13,982 nt of DNA from DASPKS01 sp035628035 (GCA_035628035.1 DASPKS010000006.1:1-13982); one strand, 5' to 3'; counted from the first letter of the stretch, positions 5,810 through 13,089 are shown. Translations and numbers: made by a program. The notes: generated by a model from the letters alone, not told the origin.

Positions 5810-8134
5810 ATGGACCTCAACCTCGTTACCACCCTCGCGCCGGTGGCGGGCCTCCTCGCGCTCGCCTACGCCTTCTACCGCGCCCGCTGGATCGCGCGGC
5901 AGGACGCCGGCACCCCCGAGATGGTCGAGATCGCCGGTGCCATCGCCGAGGGCGCCCGCGCGTTCCTCCGCCGCGAGTACCGCGTGCTTGTGCTCTTCGT
6001 CGTCGTCGTTGCGGCGCTGCTCGCCCTCGCCAACGCCAACAACGACGCGTCGAGCCCGCTCGTGGCGGCCTCGTTCGTCGTCGGCGCGCTGTGCTCGGGG
6101 CTCGCCGGCTTCTTCGGGATGACCGTCGCCACGAAGGCGAACGTCCGCACCACCAACGCCGCTCGGACGGGGCTCCCGCAGGCGCTCAACGTGGCGTTCT
6201 CGGGCGGGCTCGTGATGGGGCTGTGCGTGGTGGGCCTCGGCGTGCTCGGCCTCAGCCTCCTCTACCTCCTCTACAACGCCGTCATGGGCGGCGACACCGC
6301 GCCAGAGATGGGGCGCCTCCTCAACGTCATCTCGGGGTTCTCCCTCGGCGCGTCCTCCATCGCGCTGTTCGCCCGCGTCGGCGGTGGCATCTACACGAAG
6401 GCGGCCGACGTGGGGGCCGACCTCGCCGGGAAGGTCTACGAGGGGATCCCCGAGGACGACCCGCGCAACCCTGCTACCATCGCCGACAACGTGGGGGACA
6501 ACGTGGGCGACGTGGCGGGGATGGGCGCGGACCTCTTCGAGAGCTACGTCGGCGCCATCGTCGGGACGATGGTGCTCGGCGTCTCGTTCTTCGGGGTCGA
6601 CGCCTTCGATGGGCAGGAGGCCGCCGCCATCGTGCTCCCGCTGGCGCTCTCGGCCGTCGGCATCCTCGTCTCCATCCTCGGCGCGTTCTTCGTGCGCACG
6701 AAGGAGGGGGGGAACCCGCAGGCCGCCCTCAACCTCGGGGAGTTCGGCGCGGCCGGGCTCATGGCTGTGCTGAGCTACTTCATCATCAAGGCGCTGCTGC
6801 CCGACGCGTGGACGCTCCCCGGCGGAGACATGTCGGGGTTCACGTCGTACACCGACACGGGGGTGTTCTTCGCCGTCGTGATCGGGCTCGTGGCGGGGAC
6901 GCTCATCGGGCTGGTCACGGAGCACTACACGGCTACAGACCGGCGGCCCGTCCTCGGCATCGCGCGGCAGAGCCTCACCGGCTCGGCGACGAACATCATC
7001 GCGGGGCTCGGCAACGGGATGATGTCGACGGCCATCCCCACGATCATCCTCGCCGTCGGGATCATCGGCGCGTTCGAGTTCGCCGGGCTGTACGGGATCG
7101 CCATCGCGGCCGTCGGGATGCTCTCCGTTACGGGCATCCAGCTCGCCGTCGACGCCTACGGCCCGATCTCGGACAACGCCGGCGGCATCGCCGAGATGGC
7201 GGGGCTCCCGGCGGAGGTGCGAGGCCGCACCGACCGCCTCGACGCCGTCGGCAACACGACGGCCGCCATCGGGAAGGGGTTCGCCATCGGGAGCGCCGCA
7301 CTCACGGCGCTCGCCCTCTTCGCCGCGTTCATGCAGCAGGCCGGCATCCGCACCATCGACGTCTCGCAGCCGATCGTGCTCGGCGGCCTTCTCATCGGGG
7401 CCATGCTCCCGTTCGTGTTCTCGGCCCTCGCGATGGGCGCCGTCGGCCGTGCCGCCGGCGACATGATCAAGGAGGTCTGCCGGCAGTTCCGGGAGATCCC
7501 CGGCCTGCGGGAGGGCACGGCGAAGGCGGAGTACGCCAAGTGCGTGGACATCTCGACGCGCGCGGCCATCCGCGAGATGGTGCTCCCGGGCCTCCTCGCC
7601 ATCGCCGCCCCCGTCGCTATCGGCGTCCTCTCGCCCGACATGCTCGCCGGCTTCCTAGCAGGCGTGACCGTCTCCGGCGTGCTCATGGCCATCTTCCAGT
7701 CGAACGCCGGCGGCGCGTGGGACAACGCGAAGAAGCAGATCGAGGCCGGTCTCACCATCGACGGCGCGGAGTACCGGAAGGGCTCGGAGGCCCACAAGGC
7801 CGCCGTCGTCGGCGACACCGTGGGTGACCCGCTCAAGGACACGTCGGGCCCGAGCCTCAACATCCTCATCAAGCTCATCGCCGTCGTCAGCCTCGTCATC
7901 GCGCCGCTGCTGGCGAACTGGGACGGGCTGATCCAGACGCGCGTGGTGGGCGAGACCGACACCGTAGAGGAGGCCGACCAGCCGCCGATCCCGCCCGCCC
8001 CGGCCGACGAGGACGATGGCGCCTCGCTGCGGCCGGCGCCCGCGCCGACGCTCGAGACGGGAGCGGCGGCAGAGCCCGTAGCTCCGCGGCCCGTTGTGCC
8101 GGTGGCGATCCCGGACGGGGAGCGGCGGCCGTGA
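5810..8134 (+). CDS. hppA: Membrane-bound K+-dependent, probably Na+-pumping pyrophosphatase
   Basis: This 774-residue integral membrane enzyme hydrolyses PPi and pumps cations outward. About 16 hydrophobic segments span residues 1-705. The PPi/Mg site is seen in GGGIYTKAADVGADLAGK (191-208), EDDPRNPATIADNVGDNVGD (215-234) and GDTVGDPLKDTSGPS (668-682). GNTTAAIGKG (481-490) has Ala485 and Gly488, where K+-independent enzymes carry Lys and Thr, so K+ dependence is predicted. In the ion gate, Asp241 and Glu244 (DLFE) match the spacing of Thermotoga Asp243/Glu246; plant H+ enzymes have the Glu one turn later. With Lys688, this favours Na+ transport; additional H+ transport cannot be excluded. 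Start ATG 5810 gives the usual short N-terminus; an in-frame TTG at 5693 would add 39 polar residues without homology. Residues 710-774 form an unusual Pro/Ala/Glu-rich tail beyond the last membrane helix. Confidence 0.96.
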   Translation: MDLNLVTTLAPVAGLLALAYAFYRARWIARQDAGTPEMVEIAGAIAEGARAFLRREYRVLVLFVVVVAALLALANANNDASSPLVAASFVVGALCSGLAGFFGMTVATKANVRTTNAARTGLPQALNVAFSGGLVMGLCVVGLGVLGLSLLYLLYNAVMGGDTAPEMGRLLNVISGFSLGASSIALFARVGGGIYTKAADVGADLAGKVYEGIPEDDPRNPATIADNVGDNVGDVAGMGADLFESYVGAIVGTMVLGVSFFGVDAFDGQEAAAIVLPLALSAVGILVSILGAFFVRTKEGGNPQAALNLGEFGAAGLMAVLSYFIIKALLPDAWTLPGGDMSGFTSYTDTGVFFAVVIGLVAGTLIGLVTEHYTATDRRPVLGIARQSLTGSATNIIAGLGNGMMSTAIPTIILAVGIIGAFEFAGLYGIAIAAVGMLSVTGIQLAVDAYGPISDNAGGIAEMAGLPAEVRGRTDRLDAVGNTTAAIGKGFAIGSAALTALALFAAFMQQAGIRTIDVSQPIVLGGLLIGAMLPFVFSALAMGAVGRAAGDMIKEVCRQFREIPGLREGTAKAEYAKCVDISTRAAIREMVLPGLLAIAAPVAIGVLSPDMLAGFLAGVTVSGVLMAIFQSNAGGAWDNAKKQIEAGLTIDGAEYRKGSEAHKAAVVGDTVGDPLKDTSGPSLNILIKLIAVVSLVIAPLLANWDGLIQTRVVGETDTVEEADQPPIPPAPADEDDGASLRPAPAPTLETGAAAEPVAPRPVVPVAIPDGERRP

Positions 8135-8180
8135 GCGGTCCGGGAGGGGGGCGCGGAAGGGCCCTTGCGGGGAATAGGAG

Positions 8181-8198
8181 GTGCTAATTAATTAGCAC
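8181..8198. promoter_or_regulatory. Perfect 18-bp AT-rich palindrome (candidate operator)
   Basis: GTGCTAATTAATTAGCAC is an exact palindrome in the 84-bp gap between hppA and the secreted cytochrome gene, ending 20 bp before its ATG. Its AT-rich core is striking in this GC-rich DNA. It looks like the site of a dimeric regulator overlapping a promoter. As RNA it could form a 7-bp hairpin, but no T-tract follows, so terminator use is less likely. No regulator gene is adjacent. Confidence 0.5.
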
Positions 8199-8218
8199 AC
8201 ACCCCCTCCCCCGGTGCG

Positions 8219-10090
8219 ATGCCACGAGCGCTACTCCTGCTGCTGCTTACCCTTCCTTTTCCTGCGGTCTACTTCGCTTCTGGTGCAGGGCACGCCCTGG
8301 CAGATGGCACTGTCGTCGATGCCAGCGGCCAGCCGCTGCCGGGCGTGACCGTCACGGCGCTCCGCCCGGACGGTGTCGTCGGCCATTCCGTCGTGACCGA
8401 CACGGACGGGCGGTTCGCGTTCGAGGCGCTGCCGGCCGGGACCTACACCCTCCGCGCCCGCCGCATCGGGTTTCAGGAAACGGCGCTCCAGGGCTGGGAC
8501 CCCTCGGGTCCGCAGGTCACCCTTACGCTCCCCGCACAGCCCGACGTGTTCGGCCAGATGCCATCGTCGGCCTTCCTGGGGCTGCTCTCGGACGGGGAGG
8601 AGAAACGGGCGTTTGTCCTCGACTGCGCGGGGTGCCACCAGTTCGACCAGCGGATCGTCGCGCCCGGTGGGGCGCTTCGCAGCCACGCGAGCTGGGTGGC
8701 GCGGATCCAGCAGATGATCGCGATGGCCGGCGGCGCATCGTCGTTCCCCATCATCTCGCCGAGCCGCGATCCCGAGGCGACGGCCACGTGGCTCGTCAAC
8801 CACCTCGGCGACGAGACCGACCCCCTCCCGACGTTCACGCCGCCGCCCCCGATGACGGGGGCCGACGCCGCCTTCTCCGTGGTGGAGTACGACATCCCCG
8901 CTGGCGGCGACCTCCCCCACGACCTCCTGCCGGACGGGCAGGGCCGCCTCGTCATCACGGGGATGATGACGAACCGGATGTACGTGCTCGACCCGACCAC
9001 GGGCACGTTCTCGACCGTACCGACCCCCGCCGTCGGGCCGCGTGCGCTCGACATCGGGCCGGATGGAACGTGGTGGGTGGCGCTCGGCGGCAGCAACACC
9101 GTCGGCGCGTACCGCCAGGGCGCGTGGACGACGTACCCCATCGGGATGTACCCGCACGACGTCGTGCTCGACGGGCAGGGGCGGCTGTGGTTCAACGGCC
9201 ACTTCACCGTGAACCCCGAGCGGATGGGGTACCTCGACACCACCACCGGGCAGGTCCATACGCTCACCGTGCCGTCCCCGCCGATGCCTGATGGCGGCAG
9301 CACGATCCCCTACGGGATGCGCGTGGACCAGGACGGCCTCGTGTGGATGACGGAGCTGCGCGGCAACCGCCTCGTCCGGTTCGACCCGGCGGCGGAGGCG
9401 TTCACTCTCTACGACCTCCCCACGACGGTCTCCGGCCCGCGCCGGCTCGCGGTCGCCTCCGACGGGTCGCTCTGGATCCCCGAGTTCGCCGCGAACAAGC
9501 TCGCCCGCTTCGACCCCGACACCGAGACGTTCCAGGAGTGGGCGCTCCCCCTCCCCGACGCGCTCCCGTACATCGCCCGCGTGGACCCCGCCGACGGGAG
9601 CGTGTGGGTGGCGACCGGCGCGGCCGATGCCGTCCTCCGCTTCGACCCCGCCGCCGAGACGTGGGCCGTTCACCGGCTACCAACGCCGAAGGCGCTGGTC
9701 CGCCATATGGAGCCGAACCCCGGCGGGGGGATGTGGCTCGCTTACGGCAACTCGCCGGCCACCGATCCGAAGGTGGCGCTCGTCCGCCGCCTCGCCGATC
9801 CGACCGGTACGGAGACGGGCGCGGTGCCTGATCCCCTGCGCTTCCGCGTCTTCCCCAACCCGTCGAGCGGCGCAGCGCGGGCCGCCTTCGTGCTCCCGCG
9901 GGCAGGGGAGGTCCGGCTCACCGTGCTCGACGCGCAGGGCCGGACGATCGCCACGCTGGCCGCCGGGGCGCGGGCGGCTGGGCCCCACGAAGTAGCGCTC
10001 GATACGCGCGCGCTGAGGACGGGGCTGTACCTCGTCCGGCTGGAGGCTGGGGCGGTGTCCGTGGCCAGGGGGCTCGTACTAGCGAAGTGA
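8219..10090 (+). CDS. Secreted monoheme cytochrome with Vgb-like beta-propeller and T9SS sorting domain
   Basis: This 623-residue protein begins with a signal peptide (hydrophobic 4-20, cleavage perhaps near 28). It continues with a CarboxypepD_reg-like beta-sandwich (about 29-105; GTVVDASGQPLPGVTV), then a short helical region with one c-type haem motif CAGCH (136-140). Residues 220-525 form a propeller of the streptogramin lyase (Vgb)/SMP-30 type. Blade repeats of the form (F/L)D-P/T-x-T/A...LP start at 257, 339, 388, 431 and 475. The end (541-623), with FPNP (545-548), LTVLDAQGR and TGLYLVRL (601-608), is a type A T9SS sorting domain, so the protein should cross the outer membrane and be attached or released. 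Substrate is unknown; lyase activity is not claimed, since propellers of this type have varied roles. The haem suggests a redox enzyme or electron acceptor working with the diheme cytochrome encoded next. A terminator-like hairpin follows. Confidence 0.85.
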   Translation: MPRALLLLLLTLPFPAVYFASGAGHALADGTVVDASGQPLPGVTVTALRPDGVVGHSVVTDTDGRFAFEALPAGTYTLRARRIGFQETALQGWDPSGPQVTLTLPAQPDVFGQMPSSAFLGLLSDGEEKRAFVLDCAGCHQFDQRIVAPGGALRSHASWVARIQQMIAMAGGASSFPIISPSRDPEATATWLVNHLGDETDPLPTFTPPPPMTGADAAFSVVEYDIPAGGDLPHDLLPDGQGRLVITGMMTNRMYVLDPTTGTFSTVPTPAVGPRALDIGPDGTWWVALGGSNTVGAYRQGAWTTYPIGMYPHDVVLDGQGRLWFNGHFTVNPERMGYLDTTTGQVHTLTVPSPPMPDGGSTIPYGMRVDQDGLVWMTELRGNRLVRFDPAAEAFTLYDLPTTVSGPRRLAVASDGSLWIPEFAANKLARFDPDTETFQEWALPLPDALPYIARVDPADGSVWVATGAADAVLRFDPAAETWAVHRLPTPKALVRHMEPNPGGGMWLAYGNSPATDPKVALVRRLADPTGTETGAVPDPLRFRVFPNPSSGAARAAFVLPRAGEVRLTVLDAQGRTIATLAAGARAAGPHEVALDTRALRTGLYLVRLEAGAVSVARGLVLAK

Positions 10091-10109
10091 GAGGATAGAG
10101 GGGGTAAGG

Positions 10110-10131
10110 GGCCTCGCCTTGGGGCGGGGCC
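10110..10131 (+). terminator. Probable terminator after the secreted cytochrome gene
   Basis: GGCCTCGCC (10110-10118) pairs with GGCGGGGCC (10123-10131) through nine pairs including one T-G wobble, around a TTGG loop. A mixed T-rich tail (TTGGTTTATT, 10136-10145) follows. It begins 19 bp after the stop codon. Read-through to the next gene remains possible. Confidence 0.42.
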
Positions 10132-10195
10132 GGGCTTGGTTTATTGGGGTTCCCTGTCGGATACTTCCGGCTCTCACCCTCTCCGCTGGCTTTCT

Positions 10196-11080
10196 ATGCG
10201 CAAGGTCTTGAAGTGGGTCGCCTACACCGTGGGCGGCCTCGTCGTGCTCCTCCTCGTGGCGGGTGCGGCGCTCTACGTCATCGGCGGCTCCAAGATGGGG
10301 CAGACCCACGAGGTCCAGGCGACCGCCCTTCCGATCCCCACCGACTCCGCCTCGGTCGCGCGCGGCGAGCACCTCGTCCTCACGAACGGGTGCCGCCTCT
10401 GCCACGGCCCCCAGCTTGCCGGGCAGGTGATGATCGACGCCCCGCCGTTCCGCGTCGTTGCGTCCAACCTCACGCGGGGGCGCAACGGCATCGGCAGCAC
10501 CTACACCGATGCCGACTGGGAGCGCGTGATCCGCCACGGGATCAAGCCCGACGGCCGCCCCGTCGTCATCATGCCCGCCGCCGGCTACCATCACCTCGCC
10601 GACGAAGACGCCGCCGCCCTCATCGCCTACCTCAAGACGATCCCGCCGGTGGACAACGACACCCTCGGGGCCACCCAGTTCCGCGCGATGGGCCGCATCC
10701 TCGTGGGGGCGGGCCAGTTCGACCCCGCTTTCGAGGTCCGCACGGGGCGGTCCCCGGCGAGCCGCCCACCGGCCGGGCCGACGGCCGAGTACGGCCGCTA
10801 TCTCGCCTCCGTCCCCTGTGCCTACTGCCACGGCGAGAACCTGAAGGGGGCGCAGCCGCCCGAGCCGGGCGCTCCCTTCGCGCCCGCCCTCAGCGCCGCC
10901 TCGGCGTGGCCGCTCGACGCCTTCCGCACCTTCCTCCGCACCGGCACCCGCCCCGACGGCTCCCGCGTCAACGCGCAGTTCATGCCCATCGAGATGACGC
11001 GGCACTACACCGACGACGAGGTGGCCGCGCTCCACGCCTACCTCAACTCGGTCAACTGGTCGGCTTCCACGGACTCGTAG
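10196..11080 (+). CDS. Membrane-anchored diheme cytochrome c
   Basis: The 294-residue product has one N-terminal hydrophobic helix (about 8-30) that works as an uncleaved anchor or signal, then two cytochrome c domains facing the periplasm. Haem motifs are CRLCH (66-70) and CAYCH (208-212). Likely Met axial ligands are Met126 (VVIMPAAGYHHL) and Met263 (AQFMPIEM), each followed by a helix of the type LADEDAAALIAYL or YTDDEVAALHAYL, as in class I cytochromes. This resembles the small diheme cytochromes that pass electrons between dehydrogenases and terminal oxidases; its true partners are unknown. ATG 10196 is chosen because it directly starts the basic-hydrophobic anchor; an in-frame TTG at 10136 would add 20 residues overlapping the terminator tail. 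The upstream neighbour also carries a haem motif, suggesting a shared redox role. A strong hairpin follows the gene. Confidence 0.92.
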   Translation: MRKVLKWVAYTVGGLVVLLLVAGAALYVIGGSKMGQTHEVQATALPIPTDSASVARGEHLVLTNGCRLCHGPQLAGQVMIDAPPFRVVASNLTRGRNGIGSTYTDADWERVIRHGIKPDGRPVVIMPAAGYHHLADEDAAALIAYLKTIPPVDNDTLGATQFRAMGRILVGAGQFDPAFEVRTGRSPASRPPAGPTAEYGRYLASVPCAYCHGENLKGAQPPEPGAPFAPALSAASAWPLDAFRTFLRTGTRPDGSRVNAQFMPIEMTRHYTDDEVAALHAYLNSVNWSASTDS

Positions 11081-11102
11081 GGGCTGCAGACCCTGCGTCC
11101 TA

Positions 11103-11136
11103 GCTGCGCCCCGGCCGTTCGCGGCCGGGGCGCAGC
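11103..11136 (+). terminator. Strong 15-bp TTCG-loop hairpin, probable terminator of the diheme cytochrome gene
   Basis: GCTGCGCCCCGGCCG (11103-11117) and CGGCCGGGGCGCAGC (11122-11136) are perfectly complementary around a TTCG tetraloop (11118-11121). GTATATTTC follows, a short T-containing tail. It begins 22 bp after the cytochrome stop codon and ends 39 bp before the E2 start, so it most likely ends the upstream transcript. Confidence 0.6.
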
Positions 11137-11137
11137 G

Positions 11138-11145
11138 TATATTTC
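11138..11145 (+). promoter_or_regulatory. Candidate -7 promoter element for the E2 gene
   Basis: TATATTTC matches seven of eight positions counted against the Bacteroidota -7 consensus TAnnTTTG and lies 30 bp before the E2 ATG. It also serves as the tail of the preceding hairpin, so the two roles cannot be separated by eye. Any -33 element would fall inside the hairpin. Confidence 0.33.
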
Positions 11146-11175
11146 AGGCCCCTCGGAATAGCCCCTCCCCCGATC

Positions 11176-13005
11176 ATGGCCCGCGTGGACGTCGTCATGC
11201 CCAAGATGGGCGAGAGCGTGATGGAAGGCACCGTGCTCTCGTGGAAGAAGCAGGTCGGCGACCTCGTAGAGCCCGACGAGACGCTGCTCGAGATCTCGAC
11301 GGACAAGGTCGACTCCGAGGTGCCGAGCCCCGCCGGCGGACGCCTCGCCGCCGTCCTCGTCAACGAAGGCGACACCGTCGACGTGGGGACGCCCATCGCC
11401 GTCATCGAGACCGACGTGAACGCGGCCGTGGACGCAGGCGATGCGGCTCCCGCGCCCGCCCCTGCGGAGGCGGCTGCCCCCGAACCGGAGCCCCCCGCGG
11501 TGCCGAGCGCGCCCGAGCCCCCGGCGGCCGACCCCGGCGGCGACGGCGCCCCTCCCACGGCAGCCCCCTCCGGCAGTGAGCGCGTGCAGGTGGTGATGCC
11601 GAAGATGGGCGAGAGCGTGATGGAGGGGACGGTGCTTTCGTGGAAGAAGCAGGTGGGCGACCATGTGGACCAGGACGAGACGCTGCTCGAGATCTCGACC
11701 GACAAGGTGGACTCCGAGGTGCCGAGCCCCGCGGCCGGCACGCTCGTCGAGATCCTCGTGCCCGAGAACGAAACCGTCGAAGTAGGCGCCCCCATCGCCG
11801 TCATCGCGACGGGCGAGGGGGCCGCCGCGACGCCGGCCCCCTCGCCAGCCCCGCCGGCCGCTCAGCCGACGCCGCCTCCGGCCCCGTCCGGCGACGGCGG
11901 CGCGCCATCCCCCGCCGAGAAGGGCTACGGCATGACGGGCGAGGCGATGGCCGGTGACGGCGCGCCGATGGCGACGGAGGCCGCGGCCTCCGCCGGCGAG
12001 CCGTCCGGTCCGCTCCCGCGCCGGAGCGACAGCGGGCGGTTCTACTCGCCGCTCGTCCGCTCCATTGCCGAGAAGGAAGGTCTGTCGCTCGAAGAGCTGG
12101 AGCGCGTCCCCGGCACCGGCGCCGAGGGCCGCGTGACGAAGAAGGACGTGATGACGTACCTCGGGTCGCGCCGCGCTGCGCCGGCCGAGGCACGGCAACC
12201 TGCCCCGCCGGCGCCTGCGCCGCCACGCCCGGCGGCCCCCGCGCCTGCCGCCCCGCGCCCAGCTCCCTCGATGCCGGGCATGAAGGGCGAGCGCGTCGAG
12301 GTCGTCGAGATGGACCGGATGCGGCAGCTCATCGCCGAGCACATGCGGCGGTCGAAGGACACCAGCGCCCACGTCACCTCCTTCACCGAGGTGGACATGA
12401 CGGGGATCGTCCGCCACCGCGAGCAGCACAAGGCGGCGTTCGAGCAGCGCGAGGGCGTCAAGCTCACGTACACCCCGTACTTCCTCCTCGCCGCCGTCGA
12501 GCCGCTGCGGCAGCACCCCTGGCTGAACAGCTCCGTCGAGGGGACGCGCATCCTCGTCAAGAAGGACTTCCACATCGGAATCGCCGTCGCCATCGGGACG
12601 CGCGGGCTGCTCGTGCCCGTCGTGCGGAACGCCGGCGAGAAGAACCTCACCGGGCTCGCCCGCGCCGTGGCCGACCTCGCCGAGCGCGCGCGGAGCAAGC
12701 AGCTCCAGCCCGACGAGCTCCAGGGCGGCACGTTCACCGTCACGAACGTCGGCTCGCTCGGCTCGCTCATGGGGACGCCCGTGATCAACCAGCCGCAGGT
12801 GGCGATCCTCTCGCCCGGCGCCATCGTCAAGCGGCCGGTGGTGGTGGAGCACCCCGACCTCGGCGACACCATCGCCGTGCGCCACATGATGTACGTCTCG
12901 CTCAGCTACGACCACCGCATCATCGATGGCGCGATGGCAGCATCTTTCCTGAAGGCGTACCGCGAGAGCCTCGAAGCCATCGGCCCGGACACCGCGCTGT
13001 TCTGA
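11176..13005 (+). CDS. 2-oxo acid dehydrogenase E2 (dihydrolipoamide acyltransferase), two lipoyl domains
   Basis: This 609-residue protein is the acyltransferase core of a pyruvate, 2-oxoglutarate or branched-chain 2-oxo acid dehydrogenase complex. Two lipoyl domains (4-79 and 137-212) carry lipoylation sites Lys44 and Lys177 in STDKVDSE. Pro/Ala-rich linkers lead to a peripheral subunit-binding domain for E1/E3 (about 289-328; FYSPLVRSIAEKEGL, GRVTKKDV). The catalytic domain (about 372-609) contains the active-site signature SYDHRIIDG with His580 and Asp584. It moves the acyl group from lipoyl-lysine to CoA in the cytoplasm. Which 2-oxo acid is used cannot be decided: no E1 or E3 gene is adjacent, which is itself notable. 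Start ATG 11176 puts the first lipoyl strand immediately at the N-terminus. It is flanked by the hairpin at 11103 and by the recombinase gene. Confidence 0.95.
   Translation: MARVDVVMPKMGESVMEGTVLSWKKQVGDLVEPDETLLEISTDKVDSEVPSPAGGRLAAVLVNEGDTVDVGTPIAVIETDVNAAVDAGDAAPAPAPAEAAAPEPEPPAVPSAPEPPAADPGGDGAPPTAAPSGSERVQVVMPKMGESVMEGTVLSWKKQVGDHVDQDETLLEISTDKVDSEVPSPAAGTLVEILVPENETVEVGAPIAVIATGEGAAATPAPSPAPPAAQPTPPPAPSGDGGAPSPAEKGYGMTGEAMAGDGAPMATEAAASAGEPSGPLPRRSDSGRFYSPLVRSIAEKEGLSLEELERVPGTGAEGRVTKKDVMTYLGSRRAAPAEARQPAPPAPAPPRPAAPAPAAPRPAPSMPGMKGERVEVVEMDRMRQLIAEHMRRSKDTSAHVTSFTEVDMTGIVRHREQHKAAFEQREGVKLTYTPYFLLAAVEPLRQHPWLNSSVEGTRILVKKDFHIGIAVAIGTRGLLVPVVRNAGEKNLTGLARAVADLAERARSKQLQPDELQGGTFTVTNVGSLGSLMGTPVINQPQVAILSPGAIVKRPVVVEHPDLGDTIAVRHMMYVSLSYDHRIIDGAMAASFLKAYRESLEAIGPDTALF
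11185..11412 (+). repeat. Lipoyl domain repeat, copy 1
   Basis: This segment encodes residues 4-79 of the E2 protein, the first of two tandem lipoyl domains. By my count 61 of 76 residues are the same as in copy 2, 399 bp downstream. The DNA itself shares uninterrupted runs of 23 and 26 identical bases with copy 2, suggesting a fairly recent duplication or gene conversion. Confidence 0.85.
11584..11811 (+). repeat. Lipoyl domain repeat, copy 2
   Basis: This encodes residues 137-212 of E2, the second lipoyl domain. Differences from copy 1 cluster in the second half of the domain (after residue 186), while the first half, including the lipoyl-lysine hairpin, is nearly unchanged. Confidence 0.85.
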
Positions 13006-13061
13006 GGCGGCCGGCCTGACAGCGAAGGTGTCACCCTCTGTCCTTTCTCGCGGCGGGCGTC

Positions 13062-13068
13062 TACTTTG
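13062..13068 (+). promoter_or_regulatory. Candidate -7 promoter element for the recombinase gene
   Basis: TACTTTG lies 21 bp before the ATG at 13090 and has the same TA-N-TTTG form as the motif before hppA. It resembles the Bacteroidota -7 element TAnnTTTG with one base fewer. No clear -33 element is visible. Confidence 0.33.
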
Positions 13069-13089
13069 CGGGAGCCCGTACTCGCTCGC

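Noticed and set aside
8157..8166. 10-bp palindrome AAGGGCCCTT after hppA
   Set aside because: It is short, GC-centred and has no T-tract; such repeats are expected in GC-rich DNA.
10136..10195. TTG start giving the diheme cytochrome 20 extra residues
   Set aside because: The added residues come before a normal MRK-hydrophobic anchor and overlap the terminator-like tail.
13017..13033. TGACA/TGTCA inverted repeat after the E2 stop
   Set aside because: A 5-bp stem is too weak to call a terminator or operator by itself.
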